From positions 1 through 25,668 of the forward strand of contig CAIUBS010000079.1 of NCBI GenBank assembly GCA_903897475.1: a stretch of DNA of 25,668 bases, in the 5' to 3' direction. Origin of the DNA: an uncultured Actinomycetes bacterium (GTDB lineage Bacteria > Actinomycetota > Actinomycetes > Nanopelagicales > Nanopelagicaceae). This document shows positions 8,107 to 15,103 of the stretch, piece by piece (within the stretch, counting starts at the first letter, position 1; each line of letters starts with the position of its first letter). The translations under genes and the position numbers were made by a program. The notes beneath the pieces are model-generated. The model was not told the DNA's origin. It searched no databases and saw nothing but the letters and a program-made list of their open reading frames with translations.

Positions 8107-9122
8107 TTTGAATCCTTAGCTGGAAGGGCTTTTTCTCGTTTTTTGCGAGGCAAAATTCCATCCGGTCTTAGATTCATCATTAAAACTAGTACTATTCCAA
8201 AGACCAAAAGTCTGGCATCGGATAAAAATCTAATTCGATCGGGTAGATATCCAAGGATTACTGCTCCAAGTATTACTCCCCAGATATTTCCCATACCGCC
8301 AAAAATTACACAGGCCAGAATTAATATTGAAACTTGTAGAGTGAAGTTATCAGGTGAAATAAATAAAGTTTTTGATGCGTATAGAACTCCAGCTGCTCCA
8401 CCCACAGAAGCGCCTAAAACGAATGCCCAAATCTTATATTTAAATGTTGGAACACCCATTAACTCAGCAGCATCCTCATCTTGTCGTATGGATTCCCAAG
8501 CACGTCCTCCACGACGAACACTCAAACGTCGAATCATCCAAATAGTTAAAAGAATTATTATTAAGAAGGTCCAAAAATATAATCTGTGGTTATCAAATGT
8601 GTATTCAAGGCCAAAAATAGTTGGAGGTGTAGGAATCCCAATAATTCCATTTGCCCCGCCAATTGCGTTTAGGTTTAAAGCTGTAATTCTTACAATTTCA
8701 CCAAATCCTAGAGTAATAATTGCGAGGTAATCACCGCGTAATCGCAAAGCTGGGACGCCTAAAATAAGTCCTGCAAACATTGCCATGGCGATTCCAATAG
8801 GTAAAATTTCCCAGGTATTTAAACTTGTTTTTGTGCCAAGCAATCCCATTGTGTACGCGCCAATTGCAAAAAAGGCTACATATCCTAAATCCAACAATCC
8901 ACTCTTACCAATTACTATATTTAGGCCAAGCGCCATAATTGCAAAAATTGCAACTGGGAAAACTAAAACAGAGCCATAATCTGCGACTGGAGTATTTAGA
9001 AAAGTTCCTCCTAAAAATGGAAGCATTGCTGCAACAGCAATAGCGCTTAGGGCTATCAACACCCGCATTTTTCTATCGGAGCGTTCCCAGATACTTGCTC
9101 CAAAGTCTCTTAAATTAAACAT
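8103..9122 (-). CDS. livM: Branched-chain amino-acid ABC transporter permease LivM
   Basis: This is one of the two membrane-spanning subunits of the importer. The 339-residue product is strongly hydrophobic with multiple helices and carries the LivM-type stretches GLNIVIGKSGLLDLGYVAFFAIGAY and GDYLAIITLGFGEIVRI, plus the cytoplasmic EAA-like loop AWESIRQDEDAAELMGV that docks on the ATPase. It ends in a lysine- and arginine-rich tail. The ATG at 9122 overlaps the livH stop by one base (TAATG), so translation is probably coupled. Confidence 0.93.
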   Translation of the reverse strand: MFNLRDFGASIWERSDRKMRVLIALSAIAVAAMLPFLGGTFLNTPVADYGSVLVFPVAIFAIMALGLNIVIGKSGLLDLGYVAFFAIGAYTMGLLGTKTSLNTWEILPIGIAMAMFAGLILGVPALRLRGDYLAIITLGFGEIVRITALNLNAIGGANGIIGIPTPPTIFGLEYTFDNHRLYFWTFLIIILLTIWMIRRLSVRRGGRAWESIRQDEDAAELMGVPTFKYKIWAFVLGASVGGAAGVLYASKTLFISPDNFTLQVSILILACVIFGGMGNIWGVILGAVILGYLPDRIRFLSDARLLVFGIVLVLMMNLRPDGILPRKKREKALPAKDSK

Positions 9123-10072
9123 TATGCTCTCGTTTGCGTGATAGCTTCACCAAATACGCCATTTGGTCTGAAATAAAGAACTACGACTAAAATTAAGAAA
9201 ACAGTTACGGCTTTCCATTGAGTTCCCAAGAAGAAACTCGCATAAGTTTCAACTAAACCTAGAGAAATACCGCCATAGAATGCACCTTTGATATTTCCGA
9301 TTCCGCCTAATATCGCAGCTGTAAATGCAGCAATTCCTAATTCAAATCCTATGCTAAATGAAGTGTTCTCATATTTTAATGTATAGAAGAATCCAGCAGC
9401 ACCTGTCATGAGTCCACCGACTAAAAATGTTCCAGAGACTACAAAATTTAGATTTACTCCCATTAGCTTAGCCGAATCTTCATTCATAGAAACTGCTCTA
9501 ATAGCTTTTCCTAGACGAGTCTTTTTAACAAACTGCTGTAGCACCAAATACAGTACTAGACCACATACAATTACAATTACATTGTCAAGGCGAAGATTTG
9601 CTCCAAAAATAGTTGCTATTGAAGATTTTTCCATTACCCGTGGACTTCCAACATATCTTGAGTCAGTCAAAATTCTCATAAACTCTGCAAGTACTATCGA
9701 CATTCCAATTGCTGAAATAAGCGGTGCTAATTTGTTCGATCCTCTATTTCGCAACCTACGATAAGCAACAAGTTCAAGAAAAATAGAAAGCACTCCAGAG
9801 AGAAACATAGAGCCGGCAAGACAAATTAATAATATATAAAATAACCTAAATCCAGTTGCTGGTTCAGATTGTTGAGTAAATCCAAATAAATCTCTAATAA
9901 TTACGACAGTCGCAAAGGTTCCATACATAAATACTTCAGAATTCGCAAAATTGATCATTCTAAGAACACCATAAACCATGGTGTAGCCAAGAGCGATTAG
10001 AACGTAGATAAATCCTAAACTCAAACCTCCAAAAGTCAGGGATAGAAATTGATCTTGAAAATTAGCCAACAT
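9122..10072 (-). CDS. livH: Branched-chain amino-acid ABC transporter permease LivH
   Basis: This is the second membrane subunit of the importer. The protein has multiple helices with LivH hallmarks: GLSLGFIYVLIALGYTMVYGVLRMINFANSEVFM near the N-terminus, the loop GKAIRAVSMNEDSAKLMGV and GGIGNIKGAFYGG. I place the start at the ATG at 10072 (316 residues) because AAAAGGGGG lies about 5 nt upstream. A GTG at 10114 in the same frame would add 14 residues rich in charge and unlike family N-termini. A strong hairpin separates it from livK. Confidence 0.92.
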   Translation of the reverse strand: MLANFQDQFLSLTFGGLSLGFIYVLIALGYTMVYGVLRMINFANSEVFMYGTFATVVIIRDLFGFTQQSEPATGFRLFYILLICLAGSMFLSGVLSIFLELVAYRRLRNRGSNKLAPLISAIGMSIVLAEFMRILTDSRYVGSPRVMEKSSIATIFGANLRLDNVIVIVCGLVLYLVLQQFVKKTRLGKAIRAVSMNEDSAKLMGVNLNFVVSGTFLVGGLMTGAAGFFYTLKYENTSFSIGFELGIAAFTAAILGGIGNIKGAFYGGISLGLVETYASFFLGTQWKAVTVFLILVVVLYFRPNGVFGEAITQTRA

Positions 10073-10121
10073 GCTTCCCCCTTTTGAATATTTGAAGTGT
10101 ACTTCTTTAATCACAATATTA

Positions 10122-10156
10122 TAAGAAGCACCTAGAAAAAATCTAGGTGCTTCTTA
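10122..10156 (-). terminator. Strong hairpin between livK and livH (partial terminator or mRNA stabiliser)
   Basis: A perfect 15-bp inverted repeat (10122-10136 with 10142-10156) encloses a 5-base loop. On the minus strand it starts 32 nt after the livK stop. It is followed by TATAATATT rather than a clean T run, so termination may be partial. Such a structure would let livK be expressed above the permease and ATPase genes. The TATAAT at 10118-10123 also fits a -10 box for livH, but its -35 region would lie in the hairpin and does not match consensus. Confidence 0.6.
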
Positions 10157-10188
10157 ATTCATCTATATAGGCATTTACCTACAATTGA

Positions 10189-11331
10189 TTACTTGACTGC
10201 TCCAGTGAACTTGATCGCTCCGCCTTTAATTTCAAAGGAGTTCATTGGTCCACCAGCGACATCGCCGTTCTTATCAAAAGCGATTGTTGTGCCAGTAATT
10301 GACTTACCTTTGTAAGCCTTTACGCACTTAAGCATATTTGGACGAGTCGAGACTCCCTTGCCAATGCAGCTTAAGAATATGTTTGCAGCATCAATTGATT
10401 CTGCAGCATAAGTTCCTGAAGCAACTCCTACTTTCTTCTTGAAATCAGCTTCTAGTGAAGCGGAAATTTCAGTCAGAGGTACGGTACCAGCAGTCAGTCT
10501 TACGCCTTCAAGAATTGATGCGCTTGCTAATGTAAGGATGCCTGGGCTTAGAACGCCATCTCCGCCTGCTAGAACTCCTTTATAACCTGAGTCGCGTAGC
10601 TGACGATAAAGTGAGGCAGCTTGAGCATAGTAACCAGTAAAGATAACTACGTTTGCACCAGCTGCAGTTACTTTTGAGATTGTTGCTGTCCAGTCAGTTG
10701 TCTTATCAGACACGCTGTCTTGGCCAGCAAGCACTGCTCCACCACGCTTCATGTAATCTACTAAACCAACACCGTATGGTGATTGATCATCAATTACGAA
10801 TACTTTTGGAGATGAGACTCCCTTAGTTGCTAGTTTGTACAGAGCAGGACCTTGAACAAGATCGGTTGCAACAACTCTATGGAAGACTGGGAATCCAATT
10901 AATCCTTGAGTTGGATCTGTGATTGAAACTCGAGTTGCTGATGGTGAAACCATTGGCAAACCAGTTTGCTTGTAAAATGGTAGTGAATTGATTGTTGCGC
11001 CTGAGTATGCAGGACCAACTAGACCAATAATTTTCTTATTTGAAGCTGTTCCTGGTGCAACCTTGGCTGCTTCAGTTCCACTTCCTTGATCATCCACTTC
11101 TACTATTTTAACTTGATATTTACCTTTGTTTTTTGCATTGAAAAGTTGAACGGCGTACTTCACACCATTTAACTCATCTATACCTACCTGAGCTTCTTCA
11201 CCGGTTAGTGGGCCTTGGTATGCAATAGTTACAACTTTTGCAGCTGCATTCGATGCTGGAGCAATTGCTACAGCAGTACCTGCTGCTAGTGCAATTGCGG
11301 CAACAACTGAAATTGAGCGTTGATTTTTCAT
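10189..11331 (-). CDS. livK: Branched-chain amino-acid ABC transporter, substrate-binding protein LivK
   Basis: This is the extracytoplasmic type I periplasmic-binding-fold protein (Leu/Ile/Val receptor family) that captures the substrate. I start it at the ATG at 11331, giving 380 residues, because it has GAAGGG 6 nt upstream and begins a classical signal peptide (MKNQRSISVVAAIALAAGTA). A longer in-frame reading to 11472 would put 47 implausible residues before the signal. Cleavage is predicted after the SNA of PASNAA. The signal contains no cysteine, so there is no lipobox, which is unusual for a Gram-positive binding protein. The mature part starts VVTIAYQGPLTGEEAQVG and contains ADFKKKVG and YAAESIDAANIF. 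It is the first gene of livKHMGF, with its own predicted promoter. Confidence 0.93.
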   Translation of the reverse strand: MKNQRSISVVAAIALAAGTAVAIAPASNAAAKVVTIAYQGPLTGEEAQVGIDELNGVKYAVQLFNAKNKGKYQVKIVEVDDQGSGTEAAKVAPGTASNKKIIGLVGPAYSGATINSLPFYKQTGLPMVSPSATRVSITDPTQGLIGFPVFHRVVATDLVQGPALYKLATKGVSSPKVFVIDDQSPYGVGLVDYMKRGGAVLAGQDSVSDKTTDWTATISKVTAAGANVVIFTGYYAQAASLYRQLRDSGYKGVLAGGDGVLSPGILTLASASILEGVRLTAGTVPLTEISASLEADFKKKVGVASGTYAAESIDAANIFLSCIGKGVSTRPNMLKCVKAYKGKSITGTTIAFDKNGDVAGGPMNSFEIKGGAIKFTGAVK

Positions 11332-11379
11332 TATTACCCTTCGTTCATGATCATGTCCCCCTGGGACAGGGAGGGATGA

Positions 11380-11409
11380 AGGGTATCGGCCTAGGCTTAT
11401 CTTTAACAA
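11380..11409 (-). promoter_or_regulatory. Predicted promoter of livK
   Basis: On the minus strand TTGTTA (11404-11409) is followed after 18 bp by TACCCT (11380-11385). Start of transcription near 11372 would give a leader of about 40 nt containing a TGTCCC/GGGACA hairpin (11354-11368) before the ribosome-binding site. An alternative upstream pair (TTGGTT, 17 bp, CAAAAT) also exists. Confidence 0.5.
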
Positions 11410-11423
11410 GTTAAAAATAAGCC
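11394..11423. promoter_or_regulatory. 30-bp near-perfect palindrome over the livK -35 region (candidate operator)
   Basis: Two 14-bp arms around a 2-base centre match at every position except one pair. The core is TAACAAGTTA and the outer ends are GGCTTAT and ATAAGCC. The predicted livK -35 (TTGTTA) lies in its centre. There is no T run, so it is not a terminator for pdtaR. Placement and symmetry suggest a dimeric or tetrameric transcription factor site; the protein is unknown. Confidence 0.6.
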
Positions 11424-11478
11424 CCTCTCCTAACATTCCCGTTATTTTGCGAGCCGGTAAGGCTAAAACCAACTGGAT

Positions 11479-12075
11479 TTATTGCTGAGGAGCATCTGAG
11501 GGTGAGATTACCCCCTGCGCTACTTCCTTCATAGATATTCGCCTATCCATTGCAGTTTTTTGAATCCACGAGAACGCATCAGGCTCACTAATATTTAAAG
11601 CTTTCATCAAAATACCCTTTGCACGATCCAAAACTTTTCGCGTTTCTAATCTTTCATATAAATCTGCGACCTCCACTTCAAGTGATTTCATTTGACGAAA
11701 TCTACTAATCGAAATCTCAATCGCTGGTAATAAATCATTTATTGTAAATGGTTTTACAACGTAAGCCATGACACCTGTATCTCGTGCACGCTCCACTAAT
11801 TCTTTCTGACTAAACGCTGTCAACATTAAAACCGGGCATGAGTTAATTATTTTCTCCGCTGCAGATATTCCATCAAGTACTGGCATCTTTACATCCAAAA
11901 TTACTAAATCTGGTTTATGGGTATTAACTAATTCAATGGCCTCTTCACCATTTGCACCTTGACCTACAACCTCATACCCAGATTCGGTAAGCATCTCTAC
12001 TAAGTCCATGCGAATTAATGTCTCATCTTCGGCCACGACGATACGAAACTTACTGCGCGACAAGTCTTGGTTCAT
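11479..12075 (-). CDS. pdtaR: ANTAR-domain response regulator, PdtaR type
   Basis: The 198-residue product has a receiver domain (about 10-125) with the acidic pair E16-D17, phospho-acceptor D61 in LVILDVKMPVLDG, T86 and K108. A short coiled linker (VADLYERLETRK) leads into a C-terminal ANTAR RNA-binding domain (about 137-191) with RAKGILMKALNISEPDAFSWIQKTAMDRR. ANTAR proteins act as antiterminators on nascent RNA when phosphorylated. M. tuberculosis PdtaR (Rv1626), which pairs with the sensor kinase PdtaS, is the clear homologue; no kinase lies in this window. The ATG at 12075 is 1 nt after the 3' end of the tRNA, and the only Shine-Dalgarno-like bases (GAGG) are inside the tRNA acceptor stem. 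livK follows after 147 bp. Confidence 0.95.
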   Translation of the reverse strand: MNQDLSRSKFRIVVAEDETLIRMDLVEMLTESGYEVVGQGANGEEAIELVNTHKPDLVILDVKMPVLDGISAAEKIINSCPVLMLTAFSQKELVERARDTGVMAYVVKPFTINDLLPAIEISISRFRQMKSLEVEVADLYERLETRKVLDRAKGILMKALNISEPDAFSWIQKTAMDRRISMKEVAQGVISPSDAPQQ

Positions 12076-12076
12076 G

Positions 12077-12149
12077 TGCCTCGAGTCGGATTCGAACCGA
12101 CACTATACGGTTTTTGAGACCGTCCTCTCTACCGTTGGAGTACCGAGGC
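12077..12149 (-). tRNA. tRNA with CAA anticodon (tRNA-Leu-like, short variable loop)
   Basis: A complete 73-nt cloverleaf reads on the minus strand. The acceptor GCCTCGG/TCGAGGC has one G-T pair, and the 3-bp D stem CTC/GAG carries the leucine-type loop CAACGGTAGA. The anticodon stem is ACGGT/ACCGT with loop CTCAAAA, the variable loop is ATAGT, and the T arm is GTCGG-TTCGAAT-CCGAC with discriminator A. The anticodon CAA reads the leucine codon UUG. Normal bacterial tRNA-Leu has a long variable arm of more than 10 nt; this one has 5. CCA is not encoded. The canonical T loop exists only on this strand, which fixes orientation. I recall a tRNA-Leu annotated near pdtaR in other actinobacteria but cannot check its form here. 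Confidence 0.85.
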
Positions 12150-12163
12150 TAATAGAGAGATAC

Positions 12164-12193
12164 AGTTTATATTGGTAATCTTTCGATGACTAA
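12164..12193 (-). promoter_or_regulatory. Possible promoter of the tRNA-pdtaR unit
   Basis: In the 44-bp gap after pyk, TAAACT (12164-12169) has TTAGTC 18 bp upstream (12188-12193). This would start transcription about 8 nt before the mature tRNA 5' end. The -35 match is poor, and read-through from pyk is an alternative. Confidence 0.35.
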
Positions 12194-13636
12194 TTATTTT
12201 CGGTAAGCAGGTGCAGCACCGCTGACAGCATCTCCTATTTTATGAACTCTCATTGCGTTAATAGAACCTGGTATTCCAGGAGGAGAACCGGCAACAATTA
12301 AAACCAAATCACCTACATTGACCCGCTTGGACTCAATGAGCAGTGTATCGACCTGCATAACCATTTCATCAGTGTGACTTACAACCGAAGTAAGCATTGA
12401 TTCAACTCCCCAAGAAAGTGCTAATCGATTATAAGTACCCTTATCTGGAGTTAAAGCAAGCATTGGGATAGGTGAGCGCAGTCTGGACATTCGTCGTGCT
12501 GAATCTCCACTTTGCGTAAAAGCAACTAAGAATTTCGCTCCGACTGTTTGTCCTACCTCAGTTGCAGCTTTAGTAATTGCACCTGCTTTTGTTGCAGGTG
12601 AGTGCTTTAATGGTGGAATTTGATCTAACGCAATCTCTTCCGTACGTTCAATTATTCTTGCCATAACTTTTACTGCTTCAATTGCAAATTGTCCAACGCT
12701 AGTTTCTCCTGATAGCATCAAAGCATCGGCACCATCCAAAACTGCATTAGCGCAATCAGTTGCTTCAGCTCTAGTTGGTTGAGAATTGCTAATCATTGAA
12801 TCCAGCATTTGGGTGGCAACAATTACTGGTTTGGCTGACTCTCTAGCCATAGTTATGCAGCGTTTTTGCACCATAGGCACATCTTCGATTGGTAACTCAA
12901 CACCTAGATCACCTCTGGCAACCATGATGCCATCAAATGCATCAACTATTTCTTGTAGATTTTCGACTGCCTGAGGCTTTTCAATTTTTGCAATTATTGG
13001 AACTTTAATTCCTTCTTCAGCCATTATTTTATGAACACCTTTAATATCTTCAGCACTTCTCACAAATGAAAGAGCAATAAAGTCAGCACCGGCTTTTAGC
13101 CCCCATCTAAGATCAGCCATATCTTTTTCAGAAAGGGCTGGAACAGAGACTGCAACTCCTGGAAGGTTTATACCTTTATTGTTACTGACAATACCTGGTT
13201 GAATCACTTCAGTAATGACATCGTTGCCTTTAACTTCAATTACTCGAACTGAAACTTTGCCATCATCAATCATGATCACATCGCCCTTACGACAATCACC
13301 CGGAAGGCCTTTATATGTAGTCCCAACTCTTTCTTTACTGCCTTGGATTTCATCGGTAGTAATTACAAACTTATCCCCCCGCGATAATTCATGGGGGCCA
13401 TCAGAGAATCTTGCTAATCTAATCTTTGGGCCTTGCAAATCAACTAAAATTGCCACAGCCTTATTCTGTTTCTTTGCTACTTGCCTGACGGTATCTAGTC
13501 GAACTTGATGCTCCTCATAACCACCATGTGAAAGATTTAGCCTGGCCATATTCATACCGGCATTTATAAGTTCAGTAACTTTTTCAACAGATTCAACGGC
13601 TGGGCCCAATGTGCAGACAATTTTTGCGCGGCGCAT
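12194..13636 (-). CDS. pyk: Pyruvate kinase
   Basis: Pyruvate kinase transfers phosphate from phosphoenolpyruvate to ADP in the last step of glycolysis. The 480-residue product is the usual bacterial length. It starts RRAKIVCTLGPAVESVEKVTELINAGMNMARLNLSHG and holds the family's active-site stretches FIALSFVRSAEDI, PIIAKIEKPQAVENL (catalytic Lys) and DGIMVARGDLGVELP (metal-binding region), then DALMLSGETSVGQFAIEAV and a C-terminal allosteric domain. It starts 9 bp after gltD. No Shine-Dalgarno precedes the ATG, but TAGGCT ends 6 nt upstream, so besides read-through from gltD a leaderless internal promoter is likely. Pyk beside gltBD and pdtaR is an actinobacterial arrangement. Confidence 0.97.
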   Translation of the reverse strand: MRRAKIVCTLGPAVESVEKVTELINAGMNMARLNLSHGGYEEHQVRLDTVRQVAKKQNKAVAILVDLQGPKIRLARFSDGPHELSRGDKFVITTDEIQGSKERVGTTYKGLPGDCRKGDVIMIDDGKVSVRVIEVKGNDVITEVIQPGIVSNNKGINLPGVAVSVPALSEKDMADLRWGLKAGADFIALSFVRSAEDIKGVHKIMAEEGIKVPIIAKIEKPQAVENLQEIVDAFDGIMVARGDLGVELPIEDVPMVQKRCITMARESAKPVIVATQMLDSMISNSQPTRAEATDCANAVLDGADALMLSGETSVGQFAIEAVKVMARIIERTEEIALDQIPPLKHSPATKAGAITKAATEVGQTVGAKFLVAFTQSGDSARRMSRLRSPIPMLALTPDKGTYNRLALSWGVESMLTSVVSHTDEMVMQVDTLLIESKRVNVGDLVLIVAGSPPGIPGSINAMRVHKIGDAVSGAAPAYRK

Positions 13637-13642
13637 GAGTTG

Positions 13643-13648
13643 AGCCTA
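13643..13648 (-). promoter_or_regulatory. Possible leaderless promoter (-10) of pyk
   Basis: TAGGCT begins with the gltD stop codon (TAG) and ends 6 nt before the pyk ATG, the same spacing as at coaE, polA, VIT and trpB. It is weaker evidence than at those genes because pyk can also be reached from the gltBD transcript. Confidence 0.4.
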
Positions 13649-15103
13649 AACCATCAAAGATCTAGCAGTTGACTCGATAGGAAATGGTAATTGCGTGTGT
13701 CCAGAAAGATATGAATCGACAGCCGCTGCGGCACTTCTGCCTTCAGCAATGGCCCAAACTATAAGTGACTGCCCACGTCCAGCATCACCGCATACATAGA
13801 CACCCTCACTTGATGTGGCGTAATTTTCATCTCTTTTAATATTTCCTTTTTCATCTAATTCAACCTCGAGTTGCTCTAATAACTCACTTTTTTCTGGTCC
13901 AGTAAATCCCATAGCCAGAAAAACAAGATCTGCCGGAATAATTTTATCACTACCTGCAATAGGTTCGAATTTTCCATTATTAAATTTAGTTTCAACTAAC
14001 TTAAGTCCAGTTAAATTACCTTTAGCATCCTTTATAAACTCTTGAGTCGAAACAGAATACATCCGTTGACCAGATTCTTCATGAGCACTACTAACGCGAT
14101 AAATCATGGGATAAGTTGGCCAAGGTTGATTACTTGGCCTTTCCTCTGTTGGTCGAGGCATAATTTCTAGTTGTGTGATTGATTTTGCACCCTGTCGAAT
14201 TGCAGTTCCCAAACAATCAGCACCAGTATCTCCTCCACCTAAAATAACAACATCTTTACCTGCTGCGTTAATTTCCGGTTCTGTTTTAAGTTCCCCAAGT
14301 GCTTGTTTGTTTCCCCAAGGTAAATACTCCATTGCTTGATAAATACCAGTAGCGTCACGACCTGGTATCGGTAAATCTCTCCAATTTGTTGCGCCAATGG
14401 CTACCACAACTGCGTCATATTTATTTCTTAATGCACTACCAGTTATATCCTTACCAATATTTACGTTTACTCTAAATCGTGTTCCCTCAAGTTCCATCTG
14501 CTTAATTCTTCTATCTACAATTGACTTTTCCATTTTAAACTCTGGAATTCCATATCGCAGCAAGCCACCAACCTTGTCGGCCCGCTCATAAACTGCAACC
14601 GTATGTCCAGCCCTAGTTAATTGCTGTGCAGCTGCAAGTCCAGCTGGTCCAGATCCAATAACTGCCACTGTTTTGCCAGAAAGGCGATCTGGTACCAGTG
14701 GAATTACTCGATTATCTTTAAATGCTTCCTCAATTGTTCTAAGTTCTACCTGTTTGATTGTTACAGCATCTGAGTTAATTGCGACTACACAAGCAGTCTC
14801 GCATGGGGCTGGACATAATCTGCCTGTAAATTCTGGAAAATTATTTGTGGCGTGAAGTCTGTCAATGGCCTCGGCTTTTTCACCTCGCCAAATTAGATCA
14901 TTCCATTCAGGAATTAAGTTTCCTAGCGGACAACCTTGATGACAAAAGGGTATTCCGCAATCCATGCAGCGACCCGCCTGTTTTTGAAGGTGAGAGAATT
15001 CTTGCTCTTCGTACACCTCTTTCCAATCTTTGATTCGAACATCGACAGGCCTTCGCTTTGGTAATTCTCGAGGAGTGTTTAAGAACCCTTTTGGATCAGC
15101 CAT
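13646..15103 (-). CDS. gltD: Glutamate synthase (NADPH) small subunit
   Basis: GltD oxidises NAD(P)H on FAD and passes electrons through iron-sulfur clusters to GltB, which makes glutamate from glutamine and 2-oxoglutarate. The 485-residue product has the N-terminal cysteine clusters for two 4Fe-4S centres (C46, C49, C54, C58 and C97, C101, C105). An FAD-binding VIGSGPAGLAAAQQL follows, then an NADPH site near DVVILGGGDTGADCLGTAIRQGAKSI and a C-terminal VFLAMGFTGPE with VYVCGDAGRGQSLIVWAIAEGR. Length and motifs are complete. It overlaps the end of gltB by 8 bp, so translation is probably coupled. Confidence 0.97.
   Translation of the reverse strand: MADPKGFLNTPRELPKRRPVDVRIKDWKEVYEEQEFSHLQKQAGRCMDCGIPFCHQGCPLGNLIPEWNDLIWRGEKAEAIDRLHATNNFPEFTGRLCPAPCETACVVAINSDAVTIKQVELRTIEEAFKDNRVIPLVPDRLSGKTVAVIGSGPAGLAAAQQLTRAGHTVAVYERADKVGGLLRYGIPEFKMEKSIVDRRIKQMELEGTRFRVNVNIGKDITGSALRNKYDAVVVAIGATNWRDLPIPGRDATGIYQAMEYLPWGNKQALGELKTEPEINAAGKDVVILGGGDTGADCLGTAIRQGAKSITQLEIMPRPTEERPSNQPWPTYPMIYRVSSAHEESGQRMYSVSTQEFIKDAKGNLTGLKLVETKFNNGKFEPIAGSDKIIPADLVFLAMGFTGPEKSELLEQLEVELDEKGNIKRDENYATSSEGVYVCGDAGRGQSLIVWAIAEGRSAAAAVDSYLSGHTQLPFPIESTARSLMV

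Noticed and set aside
8143..8730. 195-codon plus-strand open frame opposite livM
   Set aside because: It is a mirror frame of the livM coding sequence, with no ribosome-binding site and a repetitive Pro/Ile/Lys-rich translation; livM is a clear permease.
11332..11472. Longer livK frame beginning at 11472
   Set aside because: It would put 47 residues in front of a classical signal peptide and runs through the promoter and the palindrome; the ATG at 11331 has a good Shine-Dalgarno.
11332..11478. ANTAR target (two hexaloop hairpins) in the livK leader, suggested by pdtaR next door
   Set aside because: I looked for two adjacent stems with six-base loops carrying A1 and G4 and a following terminator and could not find them; the best stem has a three- or five-base loop.
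12077..12149. tRNA read on the plus strand
   Set aside because: The T loop would read ATTCGAA instead of TTCGAAT and the anticodon loop lacks T33; only the minus strand gives a valid cloverleaf.
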